Origin: Tribonema minus
Taxonomy: Eukaryota > Sar > Xanthophyceae > Tribonematales > Tribonemataceae
DNA: 64,000 nucleotides
Direction of reading: 5' to 3'
Assembly (NCBI GenBank): GCA_017506865.1
Contig: JAFCMP010000159.1
Coordinates: forward strand, 78,324-142,323
Under the pieces are notes generated by a model. The model saw only the letters and a list, made by a program, of their open reading frames with translations. It did no database searches and was not told the origin of the DNA. Shown one piece after another: positions 1 through 11,881 of the stretch. A program made the translations under genes and the position numbers. Positions within the stretch are counted from its first letter, which is position 1. Every line of letters starts with the position of its first letter.

Positions 1-774
1 AACGGGTTATTGGTGATCGAACAGTTTTTTTTGCCTGTTTGCATCAAGTTTTTGAGCTGTTGTACCAGATTTCTTGCAGCAATGTCCTAAGTCGTGTACC
101 ACAATATTGAATCTGCCCTGCGAACATTTTCTGTTGAGGCTGGTTAAGGCTCAAAAGCCATGCATGCTTCAACAGACACACAAATACAATTGGATGTACT
201 TATTGAGATTTGAAGCATTTGGTAGTTGGCATGCACAATGTACGTGCAGCTTCCTAGCATACACATCGCTGTGGCAGCAGCTCTGGGCCAGCGCAGCGGG
301 GCATTGAACTTGGAGTCGATGAAAAACGTATGCTCGCAATATATGCTTACTATGAAAGGCGAAGGCTACTTACGACCAAGACGCTGAGGTCTCGGCTATT
401 TCAAACTGATGGATGACCTGGACTTATTGTCGGTGCTTGCTCGCAATCGCAGTGGCAATGCTCGCAGCTGTGTGTCAGAAAACTTTGGCCCAACCCAACT
501 TCAAAGAGAATTTATTCTCGCGGAGCTCGCAGCGTGCGAAAGCAGGAATATGATGATAACTCGTACCACGAGTTATCAGCTGTGGACAAGTATAGTTTTA
601 CTCGTACGCGTGCCACGGGTGTACGCTCTATCTCTGACGTACTCCATCATCTTTCTTGTTGCATTACGTACTCGATCATCATTCACATCCATGCAGCTTG
701 GTCGTGCGTTTCAATACCAAGTCCATTGTCATGATTTCTGCTCACCATGGAAGATCGTGTGTGCACATCTGCAG
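1..774 (+). other. Intron or upstream part of kinase gene 1; no exon recognised
   Basis: The sequence runs up to a clear 3' splice site (CTGCAG at 769-774) in front of the kinase exon. I found no P-loop, VAVK or HRDLK coding block here, so the upstream kinase exons should lie before the window. A frame open from 409 joins the kinase exon but its N-terminal part has no kinase similarity and is probably intron read-through. Confidence 0.5.
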
Positions 775-1518
775 ATCTGCGATTTCGGGCATTCCAAGCC
801 TTACAGTATGACCGGTCAGACCGGTCAGCACACGCGCACATACAATTGGATGGCACCGGAGGCATTGCCCACGCCGCAGTACACCACGGCTGCAGACATC
901 TACAGCCTAGGCATGATCATATACGAGATCGTCTTCGGCAAGGTACCCTTTGATGAATGCAGGAACCATGACGAACTTGTTGCATCTTTGGCGCGGCAGC
1001 AGCGTCCGGCGCAAGCAAACCCTCGAGAGTGGGCCAACACGCAGCGTACAGACACGCGGTTCTTCAGCAATGACGTTTTTAAGCTCATGATGCAGTGCTG
1101 GGCGGAAAGCATCTCTGAGCGCCCTAGCATTGATGACGTGTTGACGACATTGAGGTCCATTGCTGATGCCACGGACGCTGACCACAAACAAGGATGCCCC
1201 AAATGGAGAGCCCCAGGACCTACCCTGCTGTCGGCTGCTGCCGAAGGCAGCCCAGTGCACACTGCGCAAGCTGCACTGCTGACAGCTGCTGCTGAACGCA
1301 GCCCAGCACGCGCGATGCCACCCTCAGGCAGCCCACAATGTGTGGCGCAACCGATGATGGCGGCACATGCAGCCCCACCCTACGGCAGCTCACCGTGCGC
1401 GGCCAATAGCAGCTTACAGCCGATGGGGCAGGTGCTCCCAGGGCAAAAGCCCAAGAAGCTAAAGGGGCTTTTCTCCCAAGTGATAGCCAACAGGAAGCGG
1501 CGCCAACAGCTGCCGTAG
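775..1518 (+). CDS. TKL-type protein kinase, last exon (C-lobe)
   Basis: This exon encodes the C-terminal half of a serine/threonine or tyrosine kinase-like (TKL) catalytic domain. In order there are ICDFG (metal-binding DFG), WMAPEA (APE motif closing the activation segment), DIYSLG (conserved Asp of subdomain IX) and CWAESISERPS (subdomain XI Arg). After the domain comes an Ala/Ser/Pro-rich tail with repeated SPA/GSP segments and a basic end (NRKRRQQ) before TAG. The first base follows CTGCAG, and the intron falls directly before ICDFG, as in the second kinase at 60891. The ATP-binding half is outside the window, so activity cannot be judged. The substrate is unknown. TKL kinases are often expanded in green algae, and two relatives follow on the same strand. 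Confidence 0.85.
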   Translation: MCDFGHSKPYSMTGQTGQHTRTYNWMAPEALPTPQYTTAADIYSLGMIIYEIVFGKVPFDECRNHDELVASLARQQRPAQANPREWANTQRTDTRFFSNDVFKLMMQCWAESISERPSIDDVLTTLRSIADATDADHKQGCPKWRAPGPTLLSAAAEGSPVHTAQAALLTAAAERSPARAMPPSGSPQCVAQPMMAAHAAPPYGSSPCAANSSLQPMGQVLPGQKPKKLKGLFSQVIANRKRRQQLP

Positions 1519-3648
1519 GTCTTGTGTGTGTGCTGCATCTGGCGGATACGGTGTTGATTTCGTGTGGCGTTGTGCAGCGTGTGCACAAGCACGGCGCGCT
1601 AGGCTGGTCAGAGTTGCTGTTTTGCGCCGTCTTGTTTATTCCCCATCATATTTCGTCCGCCCCCGCACTGTCTGTTTTAATTGGGGGTGGCACAGAGCCC
1701 GCTGGGTCCTCGAGTTGCAGCTTTAGGTTTGGTACATTGTGTTCCGCTTGTCAAGATAAACACAGTCTTCTGCTTGTAGTCTTCTGCTCTGGTGCTCGCC
1801 TGCATCACCTGCCAGTAAGAGGTCCTGCTCACACCGTTTTTCATCCTTGGCAGCAACAGCACAGCAGCATGAAAGGTTTGTGCAGAGCCAGTCATCCACC
1901 GCATGCCAAGGGGACACAGCAGCCGGACACAGAGGTTCAGCTGAACCACTCGTTGTACAGGGATACAGAAACAGTGCCTACCCTGATAAACAAAGTTAAT
2001 ACCTGTTGAAGTTTATCCGAACACGCTACATTAGCATTTTCAAAGTACATGCTCTGTCTGGAGGTCTCGCTCATTTCTGTGACCTTGTAAGCAACAGCTT
2101 CCGGCACTACTACTTGGTGTCAACAGCACCTGATACTTCCCAAAACCTTGATGCTAACATCACTGGATGTGCATGCAACAACGCACGCTGTTGCCTCTAG
2201 TTGCCAAGTATACTTTCTATCTGTAGAGCTTGGCCTCTTGTGTGACCTTGTGGAAGTACAGCCACCAGCACCTGACTACATTCACATCATTTGGTGCTAG
2301 TACATGTTGTTCGCGCCCTCAGCGAGAATTAATTAAAAGTACATGTTGAAATAAAAAGTACATGTTGATTATTGTACCTTGCTCGCAGTCCTTTGATTTC
2401 ATCACTCTCAGCTTCAGCAGCACAACTTGATGTTTAGCACTGAAACATGTGTGCTGTGCTGCGTATGTGCCTCAGCTGCCGTCGAGTATCATTTGCATGG
2501 TTGATGCTCATATATAGCACAAGGACGTAACATTTATTAGCTTCTATCAATATGAGTGTTCAGAATGCCAATGCATCAAGAAAACATGTTTCATCTGCCA
2601 TCGGGTGTGCGCGTAAAGTTGAAATGAGTAGTAAAGGCATAATGCCACAACGGCGACCGAGACCGGTTGTTTTTTTTGTGTGCAGATCAGATTCTGCGGG
2701 AGGCTGTATGAAAACAATCCGCGTGTCATTTTCTGCGTGCTGCGCCCTCTGCTTCTGCGGTCACCAGAACATGATGCTGGGTGTAAGTACATGTGGGTAT
2801 ATCTGATCATTGATAGGTGTGCATGTGTCTTTTTGAGTAATGTCGTTCGTGTTGGTTCCACTGCAACATTTTGGCAGAGTGAGACATCTTGCCAAACTTG
2901 TCTTGGGATAGCTGTGATGGGCAGCGTGCAGGCGCGTGTGCTCATGCCACTCTGTAGTGCCCCATACTGTACGCGATGGCGATTAAGCCCCCCCCCCCCC
3001 CCTCTAGCACTTTTGGGGCGTCGTGTAATGCTAGGGGAGCCCGTCTTATACCACCATGTACCCCCCAGCTTAATAGCGTCTCCGGCATGACGAGATGCGT
3101 CTAATGCGCTGGTAAATGGGCATTGGGCGGGGTCCAGACACGCAACGCACCAAAGATTTCACGCCAGACAATGCCTAGATTTGGATTGTAGCAAAGGACC
3201 TGCTAGAACTGATCACTGTGTGCCCGCTGAGTGTCACCCATGGGTGCTTGGAATGTTCTCCTGCGATTTGCATGAGCTGTTACTGCGGTACATACATGCT
3301 GAACGCCTGCAGCATGCTGCTGCACATGGACAGCAGTGACACATGCAGTGCAAGAAGCCTGCGCAGATCGTGAGCACATATAGTGCCACTGCCATGCTGC
3401 CTCTTGCTATGCCTCTCTCTGAACACTACAAAGTTCCTCAAACTTCACTGGTTCAAGTACTTCTGAAAGAGAACTTCGACACGCGTGGTGTGTATACCAA
3501 GGCAAGGTGCCAGGACTTAGGTCCAAAATGCAACTCAGCTTATGATCGCATGAAGGATTGTCCACGGGCGTCTCACTTGATATTGTGAAGACTGGGGTGC
3601 GCCAGTCTCCTGTTATGTGTGTCGTGTGCGTGTAGCTGCTACTACTAG
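1519..3648. other. 3' flank of kinase 1 and intergenic DNA
   Basis: No coding region is supported here. A TGTAA, the polyadenylation signal typical of green algae, is at 2086-2090. A run of about 17 C residues lies near 2989-3002. Short open frames do not resemble known proteins. The end of the convergent membrane-protein gene lies just beyond. Confidence 0.5.
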
Positions 3649-6048
3649 TTACAGGGGACCCAGCAGAACTAGCGTCATCCATATGGAATGCGGCTCGCAG
3701 CGCCAGGTAGTGCTGCCAGTCCAACAGCAGAAGATTCTTGTCAACATGCTGCCCCGCTTTGGTTTCTTGAACTCAAACCGACGATGGAACGTGTTTTGGT
3801 CAAATCGCAGCGCAGCAATTATGTACAGAGACACCATGATTGAGCCCGACGTCTCAAACCAGCCCCATGTGATATCAAAGTCAACCAGCCCAGCCTCCTC
3901 GATGGCCTCTATCATGCCTTTATAGGCTAGATTGTCGTATGTAGACATACGGTATTGGGTGGCTGCCACAAAGCACATACTCAACAGAAATGCCGCGAAG
4001 GCACTAGGAATTGGCAGACTTGTGTTGGTTATGCACACGTAGTACTTCTTAGTACCTTCAGGAATCCATACCACTTCATCAAGTAGTCGCTGTGATGGCG
4101 ATGGTGCTGGAGTAGTCTGTGTACTTGATAGCGTATCGGTCGCAGTTACTGGAGCTGGTTGACAATGTGCACTTGAGCTTGAAGTGGCGAGGCTATTGCT
4201 TGACACGCTGGTGAACGCGTGGTAGAATTCCGGAGTAGCAGGAACAGGGCTGGAGAAATCGCAGCTCATATGCCCAAGCTCCTTTTTGCTTTTTGCGATG
4301 CTGGCTACAATCGTTGCATCCCGGAACATCACGACAAAAGCCGTGATGGTGAAGGCACCCAAAATCCTGTGACAGAAAAATATGCAAACAGAATCTGATG
4401 CAAGTTATTTTCAAAATATGGTGAAGTCGATGCAAGCACGCTTCAAGCTATCATTGGCCACTTAATAAGTCTTAATCATGGGGACACTGATAGTGAGCAG
4501 CTCATCCTGCTGAAGCTTTCAGAGGGAAGGTTAACGAACGTGATCATACATTTTTATCAGACATGGATTGTGTCAGCAGCAAATGATGTCAAACAGTGAA
4601 CAGGGACCACAAAGAGGGGGCCCCGGCACTGCAGGTACAGCTTGCTTCTGTCTTGAAGTCTCAGTCAGACCGAGGTAAAGGAAAATCATACTATGATTTT
4701 TCCTGCTAAAAGCCTAATAGTATTAGGCTTTCAGCATCTAATCGATGCTAGTCTTGACGGTGCTTTGCGTGAATTTTACGCAGCCGACGGCGTGTGTTGG
4801 TCCATGCATAATTGCTTCTGTAGTACAGAACCAGATTCAGATTCCAAATTGGCGCAATGCAACCAAGGTAAAGCGAGGCATAAAAACAATCCACAAGAAA
4901 TCTTAAAGTGAAGAAAACCAAAGGCTGTGTTACAGTACTCCACATGCAGGCTTTGTTGACGTACGTACCGGTAAAGTACTTCTTGTCATTGGAGGCACTA
5001 ACAGTACGGCTGTGGTATAAGCAAGCATCTTTGAAACTGTTTGACAGCAACAATGTCATGCAGACAATGGAGCCTTGATCTCATGTTGACTAAGTCTTGA
5101 CAAAATGTTACTTCCGAGCGTACACACTGTGGCAAGTCCTGCATTGCGCGACCAAACACTGACAGTCTGAGAGAACCAGTGTCAAGGGTACTGTCACAGT
5201 GGCGAAAATTACTCACAGTAGTCGAACAACGCTGTTTCCTTGGTACAATCCGGATTCCTTGTGCTGCTCTAACTTCACCAATGAGCTAAACTTCAGCCTG
5301 CCAGCCGGCACCGAGGGAGTGGTCAGGATGTCCATGACTGCGCACAGCCCAATGGTGACTGCTGCCACCACCACAAAGATGGTAACATCTGTGGTGGACA
5401 AGCAAACGTATACAGTGTCAAACGCCGAGTTATGGATCATCATGGTGCTACGTTTGCTTGCATCACTGCCAGTGATGGCATATTATCTGGACTGACAATT
5501 ACGCTCATGCGGCATATTATTGTATTATTATTTTTTTAGCAACTTTGACATCATGGACACAACTAGCCTACTATGCGGCGCACCGCCAGGGCGGTGCGCG
5601 CTGATTTGCAAACAATGTCATGCCAAACTGTTAAGGCATGTGGTGTGAAATATTGCACGACCTGAGAGCAGAGCGATGCGTGGATGCACGCAGCCTGAGG
5701 CAGCAGGAAGCTGCTAGGTGAGTGGCATGACCGGAGAATCATTGTACCTTCATCACTGATTACAGCGGCGAAGCCCTTGATGTTCGCTGCAGCCATGCCT
5801 GCTGTTATAAGCAGGAACGCCGAGCCGTACGAGCTGATATTGTCTCGAAGCATCCACATGCCAAGCGGCATCCCGGTAAGAGTCTCCCACCAGGAAAATT
5901 TTTGCTCCGCGTGCATTGCCATGCTACTGCTCCGCTGGTTATGAACGTCCAGCACCAGTAGCACCACCTTAATGCAATAGCGAGGGCTTTGGGGTGTGCC
6001 ACGTTGAATGAAGGACACTGTGACTGCGAATTGCTTTGTGGAGATTTC
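3649..6048 (-). CDS. Multi-exon predicted integral membrane protein, unknown family
   Basis: Read on the minus strand, I recognise exons at 6048-5748, 5388-5217, perhaps 5036-4969, and 4366-3649. The first joint is clean: GAAG|GTACAA joins CACAG|ATGTT in phase 1 and makes a continuous frame. The second exon ends at ACT|GTGAGT. Hydrophobic stretches suggest membrane spans, for example the segment around DVTIFVVVAAVTIGLCAV in exon 2, ILGAFTITAFVVMF and PSAFAAFLLSMCFVAA in the last exon, and SIMVSLYIIAAL near the end. A Ser/Thr/Pro-rich loop separates spans in the last exon, which ends at TAA. The joint into the last exon is not resolved and one exon may be missing. The upstream exons are absent: hAT-1 begins only 38 bp before the first exon's acceptor, so it probably sits in an intron of this gene. 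I do not recognise the family. Confidence 0.5.
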
Positions 6049-6085
6049 CTGGAGATCTCCTCACCTATCCAGTGCTTGCTTCAAG

Positions 6086-6180
6086 CTAGAGACATATATC
6101 GTCTCGTCTCGGTCGAGACCGAGACGCCGGAACCTCTTCGAGACGAGACACGAGACGTCTCGAACTTTTGACCCTTCCGA
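6086..6180 (+). repeat. hAT-1 left terminal and subterminal inverted repeats
   Basis: The terminal repeat is followed by dense GTCTC/GAGAC words, including a palindrome around CTCGGTCGAGACCGAG. Confidence 0.75.
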
Positions 6181-6574
6181 ATCATGCTCAAACCACATGC
6201 GCAGGCTTCAAGGATGCTAGGGGCATACTCTGAAAAAGAATGGAAGCAAAATGACATTGTTTTGACGCTCAAACACACTCAGCACACACAGGCCCTTGTT
6301 GCCCCTCCCGGTAGGGCCTGGCACAATACCTGCAGGTCCTTTCGAAGGAAATAGGCAACTTTTTGACCCAGAAAAGGAAGAAAAGGAATTGCTCACAAGC
6401 AACCGCAATCGGCTCGAGAAGCGTTCACGGATTGTGCAATCGCCTTGCCTGTCCACAGGCATCCATTTCCGAGCAGAACAGTTGCCCTACACGATGTTAG
6501 TCTCACTTCAACATGATGATGTTGAAGTACACTCACACGTTTGTGATTGTGCTTACACACCTTGGCGCAGCAGC

Positions 6575-9500
6575 ATGGAGGCTGCTGCTGCTGTTGCTGG
6601 TGCGATGCTGCTTAGTGATAGAGACTCTGAGGGCGAGGAGCCACCCATTGTACTCCCAGCAGCAGCACCTGCTGACACACCAGCTGCTGCTGCTGCTGTG
6701 GTTAAGCGCAAGAAGAAAAAGGGCATCATTGACTTCTTCAAACTGGGTGGCATACCTGGCAAGGCGCCTAGGCCAATCGACAGAAGTGGCGCAGCACCCA
6801 CCACTGGTACCAATAAAGGGCTCACGATTCAGCAGCGGATGCAGTCACCATCCAAATCCGCGAGAGCTAGAACTCGAAAGATCGCCACAAACACAGCCAA
6901 GTGAGTACGTTTCCACATTGTTTTGCATCAGTGAACCACTTGCTTCAATGAAACTCAGTCTGACATGTACTCTCCGTCTATTTGCCTTTTGCAGAAACAC
7001 AGCTGCTGCCCCCAAGGTGCCTTCTCCTGCAACTGCTGCTTTCGCCAGCTCCAACGACGCCGAGGACGCTGAATGCGGGAGCTCCTCAGACTGTGAAGTA
7101 CTACCTTCCTGCGCCAAGCAGAACAAGCCCCCTATAGGCGCCAGATCGGGCAGACGGCGTCCTACTGTCAACGACAGCAATGTGGCTAGGCGTATCAAGG
7201 AGCACCCTGGCGACTTTCGCAAGGAGGAGGGACGCCTGTTCTGCATTATCTGCGTCACCGAATGTGCGGAAGAGAAGACGGCCGTCAACAGGCATGTGAA
7301 ATCCTCAAAGCACGTCACTCGCAAGGCGGCACTGGAGCACTGGGCGATAGCAACTAAGGAGCGCATCAAGACCTTGCGGCAGCACTTCAACGCCAGCCAA
7401 GCCAAGGGCAGCAGCCTGTCGGACATGGAAAGCGTGTACCGTCTGGAAACTCTACGCATGCTCATGATCAGTGGCATTCCCATCAGCAAGCTTGATGGAC
7501 CACTGCGCCTTGCGCTGGAGCACAACAACTACAGCCTCACCGACTCCAGCCACATGCGGGAGCTTATCATTGTGGTGGCCGGCGAGGAGATGAAGGCTCT
7601 TTGCGAGGAGCTGGCGGGGCAGCACATTGCCGTCATCTTTGATGGGACCACGGACCATGCGGAGGTGCTTGCAGTCGTTGCCAGGTATTGAATGTTGACC
7701 ACATTGAGATTACAACAAGTGCTGTTGTGGCAAGTATACTTTGCTGTGGTCACAATGTCAATTTTATGTACATAGTTCTATGATCGCAGATACTGACGGA
7801 AGGTAATTATGTCAAATGTGTTTCAGGTTTGTGGATGCCGACATGGTCATCCAGCAGCGCCTGGTGCACCTTGGCCATTATGTTGCATCCTTCAACAACA
7901 AGGAGCTGGCGAGGGTCGTCTACAAATTGCTGACGCACACACTAGCAGTGCAGGACGAGCATGTGCTGCAGGGTTAACTAGACAGAGCTGAGGCAGGACT
8001 ATGCGCAGTGGACACACTGCAGACCCTGTTCCCACATGCAGCAGCAGGGTCCTGCCTGTCGCACACGCTTGACCACTGCGGCGAGCACGTTCTGCTTCCC
8101 ACAGCCAGGAGATTTTTCAACTCACTCAATGGCCTCATGTCCACTAGCCTACAGGCGCAAACAGCCTGGAAGACATTGACGGGCAAGACTTTTGGCAGCA
8201 AATCAAAGACCAGGTAGGTGTTTGGTGTTGCCAGCTAAGCCCTGATATTGCATTAGATCATGTACTGAGGTGCAGCAACATCAAAATGTCCTGTGTATGC
8301 GCAGCAGTAGCTGGGGTTCATCACGATTGCTGATGGCCAATGCAATCATTAGATCGAGCGGTGGGCTTGCAGTTGACTGTGTCCACTTCCACCATGCTGC
8401 ATGCCGTCAGGAATGATCACCGTAGCATCATGGTCAGCTAGTCTAGCTATTCTGCAACAGCGTCTGTGCGTGGCCAATATTGCGGTACATGTATCCTTGC
8501 AATGGTTTGTCTTATGTGCTGTCGTGCAGGTGGTGGTCAGAGTTTGAGCTGCTGGCAAACATTCTGACGGTGGAGGAGACCAGCCAAAGCGACAGCAAGG
8601 GCAGCATGCTGTCTGCTTTGTTGAGGACGGAGAAGCTGCAGGTGTCTGAGTACATCAAAAGCATGCAGGCTCAGTGGAGGTTTGCGCCCACCAGATGTGC
8701 TATCATGTTTGAGCTCACTTGCCTGGTAGCAGCGGCTACGCCCTTTGTGCAGGCGACCTACCAGCTAGAGGGCGACGGGCCGCTCTTTATGGTAGCACAT
8801 GATGTCATAGAGCGGCTGTCGAGCATCCGCACGGACCTGCTTCCAGACATGGACTTCCCTGCTGTGCAGATGCTGGCTGCCAAGCATTCCAGGCTCATTG
8901 CCAGGACTGGCAGCAACATCAACAAGAACCCTCCGACGGCTGCTGCACAGGTTCGTTTCGTTGGCTTCATATGAGGCATGCGTGTTGCTGTTGCCACCAC
9001 ATCAAGTCGTACACATTTGTTTGCTTTTACCTCCTTGTCATTGTCTTGTTGCAGGAGTGGAGTGCAACAGGTTGCCTCTCCAACGCGCTCCTGATGCTGC
9101 AGCAGCCGTGGCTACAGATGCGGCAATGGTGCCAGCGGCTGCTGGCGCGCCACTGGCAATAGCTTTGCAGGTAACATGGAACTACTGGTACTGTATTGTG
9201 ATGCTGCCATGCAAAATAATTTTGACCACCCCACATTGTTAGCTACCGCAATCATTGATGCATGCTAGTGACATCTAGACGATGCAATGCTAAGCTTGTG
9301 CACCATGTACTGTGGGTCCATCCCGCTGACTTCCTTGGCATCATGCATAGTTGGGCTGTATATATTTGCATGTGTCAGATAAGTTGCTGAAGCAACTCAC
9401 ACTTACACCTTGCCCTTCTTCTGCACCTGGTCTCGCGGTGCAGGGTGCCACTGCAAACGAGAGTGAGCAAGCTACTGTGGAGCGTGCATGGCTAGAGTAT

Positions 9501-10004
9501 GGCAAGTACCTTGTGTGGGGGTCCTTTGCGTAATTTCAGTCTAGGATCAAGGAGACACTACAGCACCATCTGCTGTTGTACAAGGCTGCTCGCCTATGCC
9601 ACCCTTTGCGCATGGCTGGTTTGCGGTTCAGTGCAAACACCATTTGTGCAACATTGACAGACAGCGCATTGCTACAATTTGCTCCTTTCCTTAAGGAAGT
9701 GGACGTTGACCAGCTGATAAGCGAGCTGCCTGCATACACGGCGGCGTCAGCTGACTTACACGACGCAGACCCTGCCTTCACTATTGATGACATCATGCCG
9801 TTCTGGAGGACGCAGAAAGAGGGCGGACACCTCAAAATGTGGGTGACATTTGCTCGTTTGATCGCCACGATCCAGCCGGCCTCGGCTGCAGCTGAGAGGG
9901 TGTTCTCCATTATGAGCAACAGCTTTGGAGACAAGCAGACGAGCGCCTTGGAGGATTATGTCAGCTCCTCTTGTCAGTTGCAGTTCAACAAGCGGATCAA
10001 TTAA
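6575..10004 (+). pseudogene. hAT transposase of hAT-1, interrupted by in-frame TAA
   Basis: The inferred exons are 6575-6900, 6995-7684, 7827-8213, 8530-8950, about 9055-9170, 9444-9503 and about 9540-10004. Several joints keep frame exactly: GCCAG|GTATTG to TTTCAG|GTTTGTG, and ACCAG|GTAGG to GTGCAG|GTGGTGG giving TRWWSEFE, a conserved hAT block. Near the start is KKKKGIIDFFKLG, which looks like a PCNA-interacting (PIP) box with Lys for Gln. A BED-like finger follows (CIICVTEC ... H-x4-H). The first catalytic Asp region is IFDGTTD. The C-terminal dimerisation block is recognisable in ASAAAERVFSIMSN. A TAA at 7975-7977 interrupts an otherwise continuous frame, and the joints after 8950 are uncertain. 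The enzyme would cut and paste its own element; this copy probably cannot. Confidence 0.75.
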
Positions 10005-10654
10005 TGCGGTTCATCAAGCGGATCAATCGTTTGTGGGTGTTTGAACACATTTGATCAGCCAGGGCCTCTGTGTGTGCGCACCATTTCAATAGCACTTTGT
10101 GCTCCGCAATGTGGTGCCATTGCCGCCTTTGTTCTCCTGGTGCATGCTTTTTCTTTCCATTATGTGATGACATACCTGTCCTCCTGTACTGCTACGCTTC
10201 ATGTGTGCTGCCTTGATATTTCGTCTGCTCTATGCCATATATAGGCTCTGCGTCCTTGGTTGTATATGTCCATGTGCTCAATGCGTTTGTTGCAAGCCAA
10301 TTGCCCTACATGATGCACCACAATATGTTCATGTGTCTTGCGGCACCCTCAGAGTAGCCCCTCCCGCATGTGCTGTTGCAGTAGCAGGTCAGCAGTGCAA
10401 TGTCTAGGGTGGTTTTACGCCCAATTACAGAAAAGGAAAAAAGGATAAAAAAAAGGAAATAGGCAGATTTTTGGGAGGATGAATAAAAGGAAATAGGCAC
10501 ATTTAAATCAGGTTTTGTGCCAGGCCCTACCTCCCGGGGCCTCCCCCCCCAAGCTTGTGAGATGTGCGTCACTTGAAGTTGAGTCTCAAAGCACACTGCC
10601 ATTCTTCACCTTCATAACCTTGTTGACGAGTCGCGGCCCACGCGAGACTGCGTG

Positions 10655-10816
10655 TGTGTGCAGAGCACCCGTCGCGAACCTATGTGTCTCGAGCAGTCTC
10701 GAGTCGAGACTGATGGCGAGACAGTATCGAAGTCTCGAGGCCGCTTCGATCGAGATTTCGAGACGCTCGAGACATCGAGACTCACGAGACGTCCCGCGAC
10801 GATATATGTCTCTAGC
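10655..10816 (-). repeat. hAT-1 right terminal and subterminal inverted repeats
   Basis: The region is packed with TCGAGAC/GTCTCGA words and ends in GATATATGTCTCTAG, the inverse of the left terminus. Confidence 0.75.
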
Positions 10817-11881
10817 GACTTTGCGCTACTCATCTTACCACTACATGCAGTAAAATTCCACCAGGCGTTTCGTTTCGTTTCGAGCCTGTCAGCAGCATCA
10901 GGAGTCCGTCACAAAAATCAGAGGTCTGTTGCCCCGCCGCAACGTTCTTCAGGGGTGGCTATCGCCATTACACCGACGCTTTTTTCGCTGTTGAGCTCCG
11001 TTGAGCCCCGTGTGTGTAGTGGAGGACCGGCTGTGTGCGCATGACTTACGGCTTCATATGATTCTCGCACTTATCGTAAGCCAGTGCCTGCAAGAATCAT
11101 TCGAGCATACCACAACCTGGTGCTGTGGGGAAGAGCAAAGAAGCAGCAGCACCCTGCGGAGCTCAACTCCTTCGTGGCAATGTGTCGACGCCGTGAGCAC
11201 TGGCTGCAAGCAAACTTGGCAGGATTTCATGCAGCACGAGAAGGGCATGCTCCCTGGCCTCGATTTGCGAGTGGCGCTGTGCGCCCAGGTGGTCAATGCA
11301 ACGCATTTCGACCTGTACGATTGTCGTACAGGTACAGCGCGAGAAATCATTCATGGCCAAAGTTCGACAGGGACTTCAACAGGACATAAGCACTTCGACT
11401 TCCAGCTTATGGATGGACTTTGTGGAGCGTACGACCAAAGTGCCAAGGATAGCCTCATGCTCTCTGCTCCAATCCTCGAGAGAGTGCACCAGGTCCTGCT
11501 TCACACCTTCGAAAGTATCGTGACGATCGAACTGCTGGACGAGGTCTAACCTTCGTTGCTTGTTTACTTGCTGCATACTACAAATCAAATATTGTCGGTG
11601 TGAGAAAGGGACACTATGCATCATGTACAGTGACACACACATTGGCAAATTGAGTACGTACAGCATGGTTGTGTACCACATGCTTTTTCAAAGATTGACA
11701 CAGCAGATTGCCGCAACACACTATAATACTATGCACATGCTTTGTAATCAAAAGCACAGTGACTGTATGGCACGATCTATTGATATCCTGGGTTCAAAGC
11801 ATGCCATTGGTGTTCACAAAACTGTGAAGCATCATGTACGCATCATGGCCAACTGCTGCAGCGACTGCTATCGGTAATACT
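10817..11881. other. Spacer between hAT-1 and hAT-2 with coding remnants
   Basis: Two short segments read like protein but in different frames: one around 11088-11270 (HNLVLWGRAKKQQ, CRRREHWLQANLAGF) and one around 11380-11549 (DFQLMDGLCGAYDQ ... TIELLDEV, then TAA). A repeat copy (11273-11341) lies between them and may have split one older exon. I do not recognise the protein. Confidence 0.35.
11273..11341. repeat. Copy of the GTGCGCCCAGGTGGTCAATG inverted-repeat family
   Basis: The segment matches the palindrome at 18136-18229 over its left arm, then turns back with TTGTCGTACAGGT. It is itself bounded by GCGCTGT and ACAGCGC, which are inverted. This looks like a very small mobile or hairpin repeat inserted in a coding remnant. 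Confidence 0.65.

Larger units (their letters stand above)
6086..10816 (+). mobile_element. hAT DNA transposon hAT-1 (decayed autonomous copy)
   Basis: The ends are inverted repeats: CTAGAGACATATATCGTC on the left matches the reverse complement of the right end. Inside each end lie clusters of GAGAC/GTCTC words that form many small palindromes, as expected for subterminal transposase-binding repeats. The interior codes for a multi-exon hAT transposase on the plus strand. I do not find a convincing 8-bp target duplication, and the coding region has an internal stop, so this copy is old. It lies beside the 5'-most visible exon of the membrane-protein gene. Confidence 0.8.

Noticed and set aside
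409..774. N-terminal part of the kinase 1 frame as coding
   Set aside because: It has no kinase similarity and lies before a strong splice acceptor at the same place as in kinase 2.
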